A DNA stretch of 64,000 nt from Arthrobacter sp. OAP107 (GCF_040546765.1 NZ_JBEPOK010000001.1:2356001-2420000), one strand, 5' to 3'; counted from the stretch's first letter, positions 43,871-53,231 are shown. Notes: generated by a model not told the origin, from the letters alone. Numbers and translations: made by a program.

Positions 43871-43900
43871 GGTGGCCGCCCCCTTCCGGGGACGGCCACC
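43871..43900. terminator. Bidirectional terminator between the PfpI gene and rpsA
   Basis: GGTGGCCG and CCCC pair with GGGG and CGGCCACC around a TTCC loop, with an A-run before and a T-run after. It therefore works as an intrinsic terminator on both strands, for the convergent PfpI-like gene and rpsA. Confidence 0.93.
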
Positions 43901-43947
43901 TTTTTACTGCTGTGCAGTTCTACTGGCTGTTAGCCAGCACCGGGCAA

Positions 43948-45423
43948 TTAGTTGCCGGTCAGCTTCTCGCGCAGAGCGGCAAGAGCCTCGTCCGAAGCAA
44001 GCGTGCCTGCACCGGAATCGGTGGCAGCCGGCTCGGAGGAGTAGCTGGTGGTGCCGGAGTCGCTGTCGCCGGACGTCGCAGCAGCGGCGTCGTCGGCAGC
44101 GTGCTGGGCAACCTGCTTCTTGTGTGCTTCCCAGCGGGTCTGGGCGTCAGCGTACTGCTGCTCCCATGCTGCGCGCTGTGCTTCGTAGCCTTCAAGCCAC
44201 TCGTTGGACTCGGGGTCGAAGCCCTCCGGGTACTTGTAGTTGCCCTCTTCGTCGTACTCTGCGGCCATGCCGTACAGAGCCGGGTCGAACTCGGTGCTGT
44301 CGGCGTCAACGCCCTCGTTCGCCTGCTTGAGGGAGAGGGAGATGCGGCGGCGCTCGAGGTCGATGTCGATGACCTTGACGAACAGTTCGTCGCCAACGGA
44401 GACAACCTGCTCGGCCAGCTCAACGTGGCGGACAGCCAGCTCGGAGATGTGCACGAGGCCTTCGATGCCGTCTTCGACGCGAACGAACGCACCGAACGGA
44501 ACCAGCTTGGTGACCTTACCCGGAACAACCTGGCCGAGGGCGTGGGTGCGGGCGAAGGTCTGCCACGGGTCTTCCTGCGTAGCCTTGAGCGACAGGGAGA
44601 CACGCTCGCGGTCCAGATCCACTTCGAGGACCTCGACGGTGACTTCCTGGCCAACCTCGACAACCTCGGACGGGTGGTCGATGTGCTTCCAGGACAGCTC
44701 GGAAACGTGAACGAGGCCGTCTACGCCGCCCAGGTCCACGAAGGCACCGAAGTTGACGATGGAGGAAACGACGCCGGGACGGACCTGGCCCTTTTCCAGC
44801 TTGTTGAGGAAAGTGGAGCGGACCTCGGACTGGGTCTGCTCCAGCCATGCGCGGCGGGACAGCACAACGTTGTTGCGGTTCTTGTCCAGTTCGATGATCT
44901 TGGCTTCGATCTGCTGACCGATGTACGGAGCCAGGTCGCGCACGCGGCGCATCTCGACGAGGGATGCGGGCAGGAAGCCGCGCAGGCCGATGTCGAGGAT
45001 AAGACCACCCTTGACAACCTCGATGACGGTACCGGTGACAACACCGTCTTCTTCCTTGACCTTCTCGATGTCGCCCCAGGCGCGCTCGTACTGAGCACGC
45101 TTCTTGGAGAGGATCAGGCGGCCTTCTTTGTCTTCCTTGGTGAGCACCAGGGCTTCGACCTGATCGCCAACGGAGACGACGTCTCCGGGGTCAACGTCGT
45201 GCTTGATGGAAAGCTCGCGGGAGGGGATGACACCTTCGGTCTTGTAACCGATGTCGAGCAGAACTTCGTCGCGGTCGACCTTGACGACGGTACCTTCGAC
45301 GAGGTCTCCGTCGTTGAAGTACTTGATGGTCGCGTCGACAGCTGCGAGGAAGTCCTCAGCGGTACCGATGTCGTTGATCGCGACTACGGGGGTACCGGGC
45401 TTCTCGGTGGAGGTGATGGTCAT
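43948..45423 (-). CDS. rpsA: 30S ribosomal protein S1
   Basis: S1 binds mRNA on the small ribosomal subunit and helps initiation. The 491-residue protein contains four S1 RNA-binding domains (about residues 35-105, 122-190, 208-277 and 293-366) followed by an acidic and Ala/Ser-rich tail, the usual actinobacterial form. It has a strong promoter and a roughly 150-nt structured leader, and ends at the terminator at 43871-43900. Confidence 0.97.
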   Translation of the reverse strand: MTITSTEKPGTPVVAINDIGTAEDFLAAVDATIKYFNDGDLVEGTVVKVDRDEVLLDIGYKTEGVIPSRELSIKHDVDPGDVVSVGDQVEALVLTKEDKEGRLILSKKRAQYERAWGDIEKVKEEDGVVTGTVIEVVKGGLILDIGLRGFLPASLVEMRRVRDLAPYIGQQIEAKIIELDKNRNNVVLSRRAWLEQTQSEVRSTFLNKLEKGQVRPGVVSSIVNFGAFVDLGGVDGLVHVSELSWKHIDHPSEVVEVGQEVTVEVLEVDLDRERVSLSLKATQEDPWQTFARTHALGQVVPGKVTKLVPFGAFVRVEDGIEGLVHISELAVRHVELAEQVVSVGDELFVKVIDIDLERRRISLSLKQANEGVDADSTEFDPALYGMAAEYDEEGNYKYPEGFDPESNEWLEGYEAQRAAWEQQYADAQTRWEAHKKQVAQHAADDAAAATSGDSDSGTTSYSSEPAATDSGAGTLASDEALAALREKLTGN

Positions 45424-45470
45424 GTAGTAGGGGCTCCGTTGTGGATAGTTAGTCGGTCAGGCAAACCGCC

Positions 45471-45524
45471 GCGCCTGCGTTATGGAACGCAGGCGCAGGT
45501 GTGGGCACTCCGCAACGAAGTGCC
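45471..45524 (-). promoter_or_regulatory. Two stem-loops in the rpsA leader
   Basis: GCGCCTGCGTT pairs with AACGCAGGCGC around a 4-nt loop (45471-45496), an 11-bp perfect stem. Just upstream in the transcript, GGCACT pairs with AGTGCC (45504-45524). Both lie in the leader between the rpsA promoter and start codon. They may be a site for S1 autoregulation or mRNA stabilisation; that is inferred, since S1 autoregulates in Escherichia coli. Confidence 0.6.
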
Positions 45525-45581
45525 TGGTCATCCTGATTTTGTGGATTGAAGAAAAAACATGTACGTAGTACACGCCCGTTT

Positions 45582-45611
45582 ATTCTAGTGGCAAGCGCCA
45601 ACCGGGGTCAA
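45582..45611 (-). promoter_or_regulatory. rpsA promoter
   Basis: On the minus strand TTGACC (45606-45611) and TAGAAT (45582-45587) are separated by 18 bp, close to the housekeeping sigma consensus. Transcription would start near 45575, about 150 nt before the rpsA start codon. Confidence 0.75.
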
Positions 45612-45615
45612 AGCG

Positions 45616-46926
45616 CTAGAAATGCGTCAGGCAGTGCGGTGCGCGTTCGACGGCGAACATCCGGGCCGCCCGGAACGCCGCGCCCGGCGTGCACTCCAGA
45701 ATACGCCCGGACGCCGCCAGCGTCACGGGATTGACGCCCCCGAGGTAGATGGCGGACAGCGCCGCCACACCCAGTTCCAGGTCGGGAGTACCGGGATCCG
45801 GCATGCCGCCCGCCGCGGCTGTGACGACGGCGGTGCCACCGTCAACTTCCAAGGTGAAGGTGCCGCCGGTCAGGCCAAGGGGGTCGGCGACTTTCAGCAC
45901 GAGCCGCCCGTCGGCAGGGTAGTGCCGGGCCTCGAGTGCCTGCTTCACGTCGAGGATCCGCAGCCAGAGCATGTCCCGGGCAGCCGAGGACTCCACGCAA
46001 CGCGCGTCCTCGAGGGCCCACCGCAGCGGATCATCCACAGGCGCTTCCTCCCAGGTGACGCGTTCCACCAGGTCGATGGCGGCCAGGTACTGCCACAGCT
46101 CAAGGTAGGCCGCCCCGGTGGCCGCCGCCAGGTCCACGACCTCCATGGTGTACGGCGCGCTGGACCAGCCGGCGAACCTGTACGAGACGTACCCGTCCAC
46201 GTCGCCGCCGGGCCCGTAGTGCAGTGCCACCTTGACCTTCGGGTCCTCGCCGCCGTCGCGGCTGACGGAACCGGAGGCGAACTGCCGGTAGAACTCATGC
46301 CGGCCGATCGATCCGGGCGTGCTGCGGTGCACCCGGTCGAAGATTTCCGGAGCCAGCTCCAGTAGCACGCTGGGGTCGGCGACCTCGACGCTGCCCACGG
46401 GGGCGTGGTTGAGAAGAAAACGTCCGGTGGTGTCCACCTTCACAGCCTGCTCGGACGTTGCCACGCCGAACCCGAACCGGCCGTAGATCGATGCCTCGGA
46501 GGCGGTGAGGGCTGCCATGGAGAGGCCTTCCGCCTTGGCCAGGGCGAGGTCCTCCCCCATCATGCGGCGCAGCAGGCCGCGGCGCCGGTGCGAGGTTCGG
46601 ACCGTCACGGCGGTCACCAGCCGGGTATCCAGCAGCCGGCCAAAACCGATGTTCAGAGTCTTGGTCATGGTCCCGAAGGTGGCCACGGGAACATCGGCGC
46701 CGAGTGAATGGTCGGCCACGGTTCCGGTCTGGTAAACACCGGTCATGACGCGCCCGTCGGTGCGCTGCAGCTCGATGCTCCTGTCCACGCGCTCGTCGCT
46801 GCGACGGGCTTCGTGGAAGCCGAAGGCTACCGCGCGCATCCACGCAACCGAGTCCGCATACGCAGGATCGTCCTTGGCCGCCGCTTGGAACCGGCGGATT
46901 TCATAGTCCACGCTCAGATTCGACAC
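45616..46926 (-). CDS. Eis-like GNAT acetyltransferase
   Basis: The 436-residue protein resembles the Eis family: an N-terminal GNAT domain with the acetyl-CoA motif VTVRTSHRRRGLLRRMMGE, a second degenerate GNAT-like region and a C-terminal SCP2-like domain (about residues 330-430). Eis of mycobacteria acetylates aminoglycosides and host proteins at several amines; other family members have unknown substrates. The GTG at 46926 was chosen because sequence upstream of it, to 47133, lies in a hairpin and in polA. Resistance should not be assumed from homology alone. Confidence 0.85.
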   Translation of the reverse strand: MSNLSVDYEIRRFQAAAKDDPAYADSVAWMRAVAFGFHEARRSDERVDRSIELQRTDGRVMTGVYQTGTVADHSLGADVPVATFGTMTKTLNIGFGRLLDTRLVTAVTVRTSHRRRGLLRRMMGEDLALAKAEGLSMAALTASEASIYGRFGFGVATSEQAVKVDTTGRFLLNHAPVGSVEVADPSVLLELAPEIFDRVHRSTPGSIGRHEFYRQFASGSVSRDGGEDPKVKVALHYGPGGDVDGYVSYRFAGWSSAPYTMEVVDLAAATGAAYLELWQYLAAIDLVERVTWEEAPVDDPLRWALEDARCVESSAARDMLWLRILDVKQALEARHYPADGRLVLKVADPLGLTGGTFTLEVDGGTAVVTAAAGGMPDPGTPDLELGVAALSAIYLGGVNPVTLAASGRILECTPGAAFRAARMFAVERAPHCLTHF

Positions 46927-46955
46927 AACCCCGAGCCTAGCCAATGGACCCGCCG

Positions 46956-46991
46956 GCCCGCCACAGGCACGCTGAAGCGCCTGCGGCGGGC
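46956..46991 (-). terminator. Hairpin downstream of polA
   Basis: GCCCGCC and CAGGC pair with GCCTG and GGCGGGC around a roughly 10-nt loop, with one mismatch. It lies 30 bp after the polA stop codon and before the Eis-like gene on the same strand. There is no clear U-run, so it may be a weak terminator or an mRNA 3'-end stabiliser. Confidence 0.5.
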
Positions 46992-47020
46992 GCGTCACAG
47001 TTCGGCTTAACCCGGTAAGG

Positions 47021-49816
47021 CTAGTGGCCGGCGTCGTACCAGCTGGTGCCGACGCCGATCTGGACTTCAAGCGGAACACTGAGTTCCGCGGCGGCAGCCA
47101 TCTGCTCCGTGACGAGCTTTTCAACGGCTGCACGTTCGCCCTTGGCCACTTCCAGCACGAGTTCGTCGTGGACCTGCAGCAGCATGCGTGACTTCAGTCC
47201 CTGTGCTGCCAGTTCCGAATGCACGCCCAGCATGGCGCGCTTGATGATGTCCGCGGCCGAACCCTGGATGGGCGAGTTCAGCGCGATCCGTTCTGCGTTC
47301 TCCCGCAGTTGCCGGTCCGTGCTGGTGAGGTCCGGCAAGTAGCGCCGCCGGCCTTCGATCGTGGCCGTGAAGCCGTCCACCCTGGCCTGGTCCACCACGC
47401 CGCGCAGGTAGTCGCGCACGGCGCCGAAGCGGTCGAAGTAGTCCTTCATGAGGTTCCTGGCCTCGTCCACGGAGATCTCGAGCTGCTTGGACAGGCCGAA
47501 GGACGTCAGCCCGTAGGCCAGGCCGTAGGACATGGCCTTGACCTTGGACCGCATGGCGCTGGTGACCTCGGCCGGCGGCACGTGGAAGATGGACGAGCCG
47601 ACGAAGCGGTGCAGGTCCTCCCCCTCGCGGTAGGCCTCGATCAGGCCGGCGTCCCCGGACAGGTGCGCCATGATGCGCATTTCGATCTGCGAGTAGTCGG
47701 CGGAGAGCAGGCACTCGTAGCCGTCGCTGACCACGAAGATGCCGCGGACGCGGCGGCCTTCCTCACTCCGGATCGGGATGTTCTGCAGGTTGGGGTTGTT
47801 GGACGAGATGCGTCCGGTGGCAGCCACGTTTTGGGCGTAGGTGGTGTGGATGCGGCCGTCCTCGGCCACAGACTTCTTCAGCGTCTCCACCATCTGCCGC
47901 AGCTTGGCCGATTCGCGGTGGGCCATGAGCTGGACCAGGAATTCGTGGCCGGTCTTCTCCAGCAGGTTCTTCAGGGATGCGGCGTCCGTGGTGTAGCCGG
48001 ACTTGATCTTCTTCGTCTTGGGCAGCTGCAGCTCCTCGAAGAGAACGGTCTGCAGCTGCTTCGGCGAGCCGAGGTTCACCTCGTGGCCAATAGCGGCGAA
48101 CGCCCGCTCCTGGGCGTCGTCGATCACCCTGGCCAGGTCCGCCAGCTGTTCGTCCATCAGCTCCATGGAGACGGCGATGCCGGTGGTCTCCATGTCCGCC
48201 AGCACCCGGCTCACCGGCAGTTCCAGCGTGGCCAGCAGGTCCTCGGCCTTGCGCTCCTTCAGTTCCGATTCGAAGTAGTGGCTCAGTTTATGGACGACGG
48301 CGGCCACCTGGACCAGCGCGCCGGACGCCGCGGCGTCGTCGTCGAACGACAGCTCGAGCTGGCCCGCCTTGGCGGCCTCGGGCGTGATGTGGATGTTCAG
48401 GTGGAACTGGGCCAGCTCGCCGAGTTCGTAGGTGCGGCGGTCGGGCTGGATGAGGTAGCCGGAGATGGAGGTGTCGTCCACCACGCCTTCCAGACCGAAC
48501 CCGCGGTTACCCAGGGCTTTCAGTGCCGCCTTGTAGCCGTGCATCACTTTCGGGGATTCCGCGTCCCGGAGCCACTGCGCCAGGACGTTTTCCGCCTCGG
48601 CGTCGAGCGTGGTGAGGTCCACGTACGCAGCGGCATCGTGCCGCACGATCGCGACCGCGTCCGCGTCCTCGCCAATCCGGCCGGGCAGCACGTCCACGGC
48701 CAGGGCTGAGCGCTGACCGGCCCCCGCCGCGAAAAAGGCCCGGAGCGTGTCGGCGTCCGTCAGCGTGGCGAAGTCCCTTGTCTCCAGGGCTTCGCGCTCC
48801 GGCACGGGCGCCTCGCTGGCGTAAAGGTCAAAGAGCCTGGTGCGGATGGTCTTGAATTCGAGCTCGTCAAAGAGCTCTTCGAGGGCCTGCTGGTCGGGCC
48901 GCGGATCGGCGAGTTCTTCCAGCGTCACCGGGAGGGCAAGATCGGTGTGGAGCTGGTTCAGCTTGCGGTTGCGCTTCACGGCATCCACGTTGGCGCGCAG
49001 CGAGTCGCCCACCTTCCCGCCGATGGCGTCGAGGTTTTCCAGCACGCCCTCCAGGCCGCCGTAGAGGTTGATCCACTTCGCCGCCGTCTTGGGCCCGACG
49101 CCGGGAACGCCCGGCAGGTTGTCCGCGGTCTCGCCCACCAGGGCGGCGAGGTCGGAGTACCGGGAGGGGGTGACGAAGTACTTTTCCTCGACGGCGGTGG
49201 CGTCCATCCGCGGGATGTCGCTGACGCCCTTCTTCGGGTACAGCACGAAGACGTTGTCGGTGATGAGCTGGAAGGCGTCACGGTCGCCGGACACGAGCAG
49301 GACCTCATAGCCGGCCTTCTCACCCATGGCGGCGAGCGTCGCCAGGATGTCATCGGCCTCGTAGCCGGGCATCTTGATGGTCTTGATGCCCCACGCGCCC
49401 ATGACCTGGTCGATGAGGTCGATCTGGCCGCTCATCTCCCGGGGCGTCTCGTTGCGGCCGCCCTTGTACTCGCTGTACTCGGCTTTGCGGTGAGTGGTGT
49501 CGTCGGAGACGTCGAAAGCGACCGCGATGTGGGTGGGCTTCTGTTCCTTGATCAGGTTGATGAGCATGGACGTGAAGCCGTGGATCGCGTTGGTGTGCTG
49601 GCCCCGGGCGGTGGAGAATTTGTCGGCCGGAAGGGCAAAGAAGGCCCGGAAGGCCATGGAGTGGCCGTCCAGCACCAGAAGCCGTGGCTGCTCCGTCAGG
49701 GGGACGACGGGCGCCTCGGTGGCCGACACCGACGGGGCGTCGGACGGGGACACGGCGATGTCCTCGAGGGTCTGGGTTGTGGACGGAATTGGGGCCGGTT
49801 TGGTTGTTTCACTCAC
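47021..49816 (-). CDS. polA: DNA polymerase I
   Basis: PolA fills repair gaps and removes Okazaki primers, working after UvrABC in excision repair. From GTG at 49816 the protein has 931 residues: a low-complexity N-terminus (about 1-45), a 5' nuclease domain (LLVLDGHSMAFRAF, PGYEADDILA), a 3'-5' exonuclease-like domain (about 330-510) and the polymerase domain with DYSQIEMRIMAHL, SYGLAYGLTSFGLS and LLQVHDELVLE. The exonuclease-like domain reads ALAVDVLPG where a proofreading enzyme has D-x-E, so proofreading is probably absent. ATG at 49837 is an alternative start overlapping the divergent gene. Confidence 0.95.
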   Translation of the reverse strand: MSETTKPAPIPSTTQTLEDIAVSPSDAPSVSATEAPVVPLTEQPRLLVLDGHSMAFRAFFALPADKFSTARGQHTNAIHGFTSMLINLIKEQKPTHIAVAFDVSDDTTHRKAEYSEYKGGRNETPREMSGQIDLIDQVMGAWGIKTIKMPGYEADDILATLAAMGEKAGYEVLLVSGDRDAFQLITDNVFVLYPKKGVSDIPRMDATAVEEKYFVTPSRYSDLAALVGETADNLPGVPGVGPKTAAKWINLYGGLEGVLENLDAIGGKVGDSLRANVDAVKRNRKLNQLHTDLALPVTLEELADPRPDQQALEELFDELEFKTIRTRLFDLYASEAPVPEREALETRDFATLTDADTLRAFFAAGAGQRSALAVDVLPGRIGEDADAVAIVRHDAAAYVDLTTLDAEAENVLAQWLRDAESPKVMHGYKAALKALGNRGFGLEGVVDDTSISGYLIQPDRRTYELGELAQFHLNIHITPEAAKAGQLELSFDDDAAASGALVQVAAVVHKLSHYFESELKERKAEDLLATLELPVSRVLADMETTGIAVSMELMDEQLADLARVIDDAQERAFAAIGHEVNLGSPKQLQTVLFEELQLPKTKKIKSGYTTDAASLKNLLEKTGHEFLVQLMAHRESAKLRQMVETLKKSVAEDGRIHTTYAQNVAATGRISSNNPNLQNIPIRSEEGRRVRGIFVVSDGYECLLSADYSQIEMRIMAHLSGDAGLIEAYREGEDLHRFVGSSIFHVPPAEVTSAMRSKVKAMSYGLAYGLTSFGLSKQLEISVDEARNLMKDYFDRFGAVRDYLRGVVDQARVDGFTATIEGRRRYLPDLTSTDRQLRENAERIALNSPIQGSAADIIKRAMLGVHSELAAQGLKSRMLLQVHDELVLEVAKGERAAVEKLVTEQMAAAAELSVPLEVQIGVGTSWYDAGH

Positions 49817-49835
49817 AGGTGCCAGCCTAGTTGCC

Positions 49836-50348
49836 ATGATGGACAATTTCACGCCCGGCCCTGCCAGTGAGGCCAGCCCCACAGCCGTGGAGGCCGCAGC
49901 CAAAGCCGACTTCAGGGAAGAGCTGTTTGCCGCCGGCGTCCCGGAACACCTCCACGACTGGCTTGCCGGGTACGGCATCGGCGCCCTCGTGGTGAAGATG
50001 GGGATCCGGTTCCTGGAGATGAGTCCGGAACGGTGCGTGGCCACGATGCCGGTGGAGGGGAACACGCAGGTGGCGGGCATCCTGCACGGCGGCGCGCACG
50101 TGGTGCTGGCTGAAACGCTGGGGTCGTTTGCGGCCGGGATGCATGCCGGTCCCGGCCGCCAGGCACTGGGCATCGAGGTTGGCGCCACACACCACCGCGC
50201 CGTGTCCGCCGGCACGGTGACCGGAACCTGCACGGCCATTCACCTGGGCCGCACGCTGGCCACCCACGAAATCGTGATGACCGATGAGCAGGGACGCCGG
50301 CTGTCCACGGCGCGCATCACCAACCTCATCCGGGACATCGGCCGGTGA
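49836..50348 (+). CDS. Hotdog-fold thioesterase (PaaI/YbdB type)
   Basis: The 170-residue protein is a hotdog-fold acyl-CoA thioesterase. It has the VAGILHGGAHVVLAET catalytic helix with the HGG motif (about residue 88) and a C-terminal SAGTVTGTCTAIHLGRT strand typical of the PaaI family. It likely hydrolyses a small aromatic or medium-chain acyl-CoA. Two adjacent ATG codons (49836, 49839) are possible starts. It is divergent from polA with very little space, so their promoters overlap or lie within the neighbouring gene. Confidence 0.87.
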   Translation: MMDNFTPGPASEASPTAVEAAAKADFREELFAAGVPEHLHDWLAGYGIGALVVKMGIRFLEMSPERCVATMPVEGNTQVAGILHGGAHVVLAETLGSFAAGMHAGPGRQALGIEVGATHHRAVSAGTVTGTCTAIHLGRTLATHEIVMTDEQGRRLSTARITNLIRDIGR

Positions 50349-50377
50349 CGGCCGTCTTTGGGGCAGCGCCGGTAACC

Positions 50378-50926
50378 CTAGCGTTCGGGCCAGCGGTACC
50401 GGAGCTCTACGATTCCCCGCCCCTGGGGACGGGCCTCCTGCAACTCAAGTGGCGCCGTCGGGCCCTGGGCGAGGGGAAGCAGCCGCTTTCCCGCACCGAG
50501 CACCACCGGGATGACCGACACGATCAGTTCGTCCAGCAGGCCGGCGCGGGCGAACTGGGCGGCTAGCTCGCCGCCGCCCACCATCCAGATGTTTTTGCCG
50601 GCGGCGTCACGCCGGAGGTCGTCGATGAATTCGGTCACCTCGCCGCGCACGAGCGTGATGTCGGCTTCGGGCGGGGTGCTGAACTCGTGATGGGTGAAGA
50701 TCCAGCAGGGCGTGCCGGGGTAGGGCCAGTTGCCGGGTTCGTGCTCCATCAGCCACTCGTAGGTGGTCCCGCCCATGACGATGCAGCCGACGCCGGCCAT
50801 GAAGTTTTCGTAGCTTTCCTTGCCGCCTTCGAAACCGTCGAACTGCAGCAGCCAAGCGAGGTCGTCGTCTGCGGTGGCGATGAAGCCGTCGAGGGAGGAC
50901 GCAACGTAATACTGGACACTGGGCAT
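50378..50926 (-). CDS. Dihydrofolate-reductase-fold protein (RibD C-terminal family)
   Basis: The 182-residue protein has a DHFR/RibD C-terminal fold: YYVASSLDGFIA at the N-terminus, the CIVMGGTTYEWL segment and NIWMVGGGELAAQF. Proteins of this family (often named YyaP or YwjB in Bacillus) are putative NAD(P)H-dependent reductases without a settled substrate. The gene is convergent with the thioesterase gene, with a 29-bp gap. Confidence 0.87.
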   Translation of the reverse strand: MPSVQYYVASSLDGFIATADDDLAWLLQFDGFEGGKESYENFMAGVGCIVMGGTTYEWLMEHEPGNWPYPGTPCWIFTHHEFSTPPEADITLVRGEVTEFIDDLRRDAAGKNIWMVGGGELAAQFARAGLLDELIVSVIPVVLGAGKRLLPLAQGPTAPLELQEARPQGRGIVELRYRWPER

Positions 50927-51005
50927 GGGCCCAGCCTAGCCACTCAGGTTCCCTCTTCCCAGAGGCGGGGAAGCTCCCGGCGGCGTCCGTGCCGGACCCG
51001 GCCGG

Positions 51006-51227
51006 CTAGCTGCTGAAGTACGGAATGATCAGGTAGAGGCCGAACAGCACGGCGATGCCGCAGAGCCCGAAGCAGACATAAGAGAGATACCTGACCCACG
51101 CCGGGGCGACGGCCTGGCGGTCACCGGCGATGGCGGTCAGCCGGACGCCGAGGGAATACAGGACCACTACGGTCACGGCGGCAATCAGGGTGGCGCCGGC
51201 CACGGTGAGGAGTTCCAGCCACTTCAT
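51006..51227 (-). CDS. Small membrane protein next to the phosphate transporter
   Basis: A 73-residue protein with two hydrophobic helices (about residues 8-30 and 50-70) joined by a short basic loop. It overlaps the phosphate-transporter stop codon by four bases, so it is translationally coupled and may be a subunit or a modulator of the transporter. I do not recognise a named family; such small partners next to Pit transporters are seen in related genomes as I recall. Confidence 0.75.
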   Translation of the reverse strand: MKWLELLTVAGATLIAAVTVVVLYSLGVRLTAIAGDRQAVAPAWVRYLSYVCFGLCGIAVLFGLYLIIPYFSS

Positions 51228-52453
51228 CGCTGCGGGCCCTTCGGGTTGTTGTTCTTGGCGCGCTCGGCGGCGCGTGCCCTGGCGAGGGCCTTCTTTTTCG
51301 CGAAGCGGACGGCCTGACCGGCCTCTTCGACCTCAACGGCGTTGTGGTGGCCAACCTGGGACTTGCGGGACACCAGGAACATGTACATGACGGTGCCGAT
51401 GCCGGCCACTGCTGCAATCACCACACCGACAACGCCGGTCTTGACCAGCAGCGCGGTCAGGGCACCGACGATGCCTGCGGCCGGCAGCGTGAGGAGCCAG
51501 CCGAGGGCGATCCGGCCCACCATGCCCCAGCGCACCGTGGTGCCCCTGCGGCCCATGCCGGAGCCGATCACCGATCCGGAGGCCACCTGCGTGGTGGACA
51601 GGGCAAAGCCAAGGTGCGAGGAGGCCAGAATCGCTGAGGCGGTGCTCGACTCGGCCGCGAAGCCCTGGGCGGGCTTCACTTCGGTGAGGCCGGCGCCCAT
51701 GGTCCTGATGATCCGCCAGCCGCCGGCGTACGTTCCGACGGCGATGGCGAGGGCGCATGCGGTGATGACCCACAGCTGCGGGCCCGAACCGGGCTGCTGC
51801 GTTCCCGCCGAGATGAGCACCAGGGTGATGATGCCCATGGTCTTCTGGGCGTCGTTGGTGCCATGGGCCAGCGCCACCAGGCTGGAGGTGAAGATCTGGC
51901 CGGTCCGGAAGCCGCCGCGCTTCTGCGTGAGCTTGCTGCCCGTCTCCGGATCGTGCCGGGACGTCAGCGCATAGGCGATGCGGGTGCAGACGTAGGCCAC
52001 AAGCCCGGCGATGACCGGGGCGAAAACGGCGGGCAGGATGACCTTCTGAAGCAGCGTCTCAAGGTTGACGGAGTGGAAACCGATGCCAACGATCGCGGCA
52101 CCGATGAGTCCTCCGAACAGCGCATGGGACGAACTGGAGGGCAGGCCCTTGAGCCAGGTGATCATGTTCCACAGAATGGCGCCCATCAGACCGGCGAAAA
52201 TGATGTCCGGCGTGATCTGGACCCCGCCGGACCCCTCCCGGATGATGCCGCCTGAAACCGTTTTGGCGACTTCCGTGGACAGGAACGCACCGACGAGGTT
52301 GAGGGCCGCCGCGAGGGCAACGGCAGTCTTCGGCTTGATGGCACCGGTGGCAATGGGGGTGGCCATAGCGTTCGCGGTGTCGTGGAAACCGTTAGTGAAG
52401 TCGAAAAATAACGCCAGCGCAATGACCAGCGCCACCATGAAGGTGATGTCCAC
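51224..52453 (-). CDS. pit: Low-affinity inorganic phosphate transporter (Pit family)
   Basis: The 409-residue membrane protein belongs to the PiT family of metal-phosphate symporters. It has the two family signatures, DFTNGFHDTANAMATPIA near the N-terminus and the related LVALAHGTNDAQKTMGI in the second half, and about ten membrane helices. A basic C-terminal tail rich in Lys and Arg faces the cytoplasm. The GTG start lies at 52453. It imports phosphate with divalent metal ions and protons under phosphate-replete conditions. Confidence 0.93.
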   Translation of the reverse strand: MDITFMVALVIALALFFDFTNGFHDTANAMATPIATGAIKPKTAVALAAALNLVGAFLSTEVAKTVSGGIIREGSGGVQITPDIIFAGLMGAILWNMITWLKGLPSSSSHALFGGLIGAAIVGIGFHSVNLETLLQKVILPAVFAPVIAGLVAYVCTRIAYALTSRHDPETGSKLTQKRGGFRTGQIFTSSLVALAHGTNDAQKTMGIITLVLISAGTQQPGSGPQLWVITACALAIAVGTYAGGWRIIRTMGAGLTEVKPAQGFAAESSTASAILASSHLGFALSTTQVASGSVIGSGMGRRGTTVRWGMVGRIALGWLLTLPAAGIVGALTALLVKTGVVGVVIAAVAGIGTVMYMFLVSRKSQVGHHNAVEVEEAGQAVRFAKKKALARARAAERAKNNNPKGPQR

Positions 52454-52640
52454 CTGTTGCCCAATCTGCAGAGTCTACGTACAGCAGTTCCACTTCCCCT
52501 GCCTGCACTGCACAGCATAGTTCACCCGATGTCTAAGAAAACGTCTGGGGGTGGGGGTAGCGGAGCTGCAGCGCGGCTTGAAACCTTATCGATGGTACGC
52601 GCCATGCAGACGAGGTCCAACCTGCAACGCGTTGGCACTG

Positions 52641-53159
52641 TCACACCTGCCGGTCCTGGCGGCCCGCGAAGGCACGGATGGCCTCCAGGTCGCCCGGCGA
52701 CAGGCCGGTCCGGGGATCCGGTGAGACCAGCAGGGCCCGGCGGCCAAGGATCCGTGCCCAGGCCTGCGCGCGGCCCTCGAAGGCGAGCTGGTCGTCCACC
52801 CAGATGATCCGCTCCGGCGTGTTCCTGCCCACATCGGCCTGGATAGCCTCCAGCTTCCACCACTCCGCTCCGCTTCCGGCCCCGTCGGCGGTGAGCACCG
52901 GCCATGTGCTTCCGGCCAGTCCGGTGACCGGGCACAGCACGGCAGGCGCAAGTTCCTCCCAGCTGGTCAGCCAGGCGAACCGGACCCCGGGCCGCAGCGC
53001 CAGCCGGTTCAGGGCCGCCACCAGCTCCGCGGCATAGGCCACTTCCAGCATCCCCGCGTACGCGTAGTGCCAGGCCGAGCCCCACGGCGTGGTGCCCGTG
53101 GGGCCGAACGGGCACACGACGCCGTCAACATCCAGGTACAGCGTGACTGTATTCTCCAC
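52641..53159 (-). CDS. HAD-like domain protein, function unknown
   Basis: The 172-residue protein opens with LYLDVDGVVCPFG, a HAD-type DxD nucleophile motif (residues 10-12), followed by WLTSWEELA and the acidic IIWVDDQ motif, as in HAD-like hydrolases without a large cap. It is a hypothetical phosphatase-type protein; substrate and pathway are unknown. The 187 bp between it and the phosphate transporter hold no gene I can support. Confidence 0.75.
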   Translation of the reverse strand: MENTVTLYLDVDGVVCPFGPTGTTPWGSAWHYAYAGMLEVAYAAELVAALNRLALRPGVRFAWLTSWEELAPAVLCPVTGLAGSTWPVLTADGAGSGAEWWKLEAIQADVGRNTPERIIWVDDQLAFEGRAQAWARILGRRALLVSPDPRTGLSPGDLEAIRAFAGRQDRQV

Positions 53160-53231
53160 CCGGTTCCTTCACTGCCCGCGGCTCTGCCGCCAACGCTACG
53201 GACAGGGCGCCGGGACGGGCAAGGGGCCACG

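Noticed and set aside
52529..52807. Small plus-strand frame starting MSKKTSGGGG
   Set aside because: It is low-complexity, lacks a convincing ribosome-binding site and runs into the HAD-like gene on the other strand.
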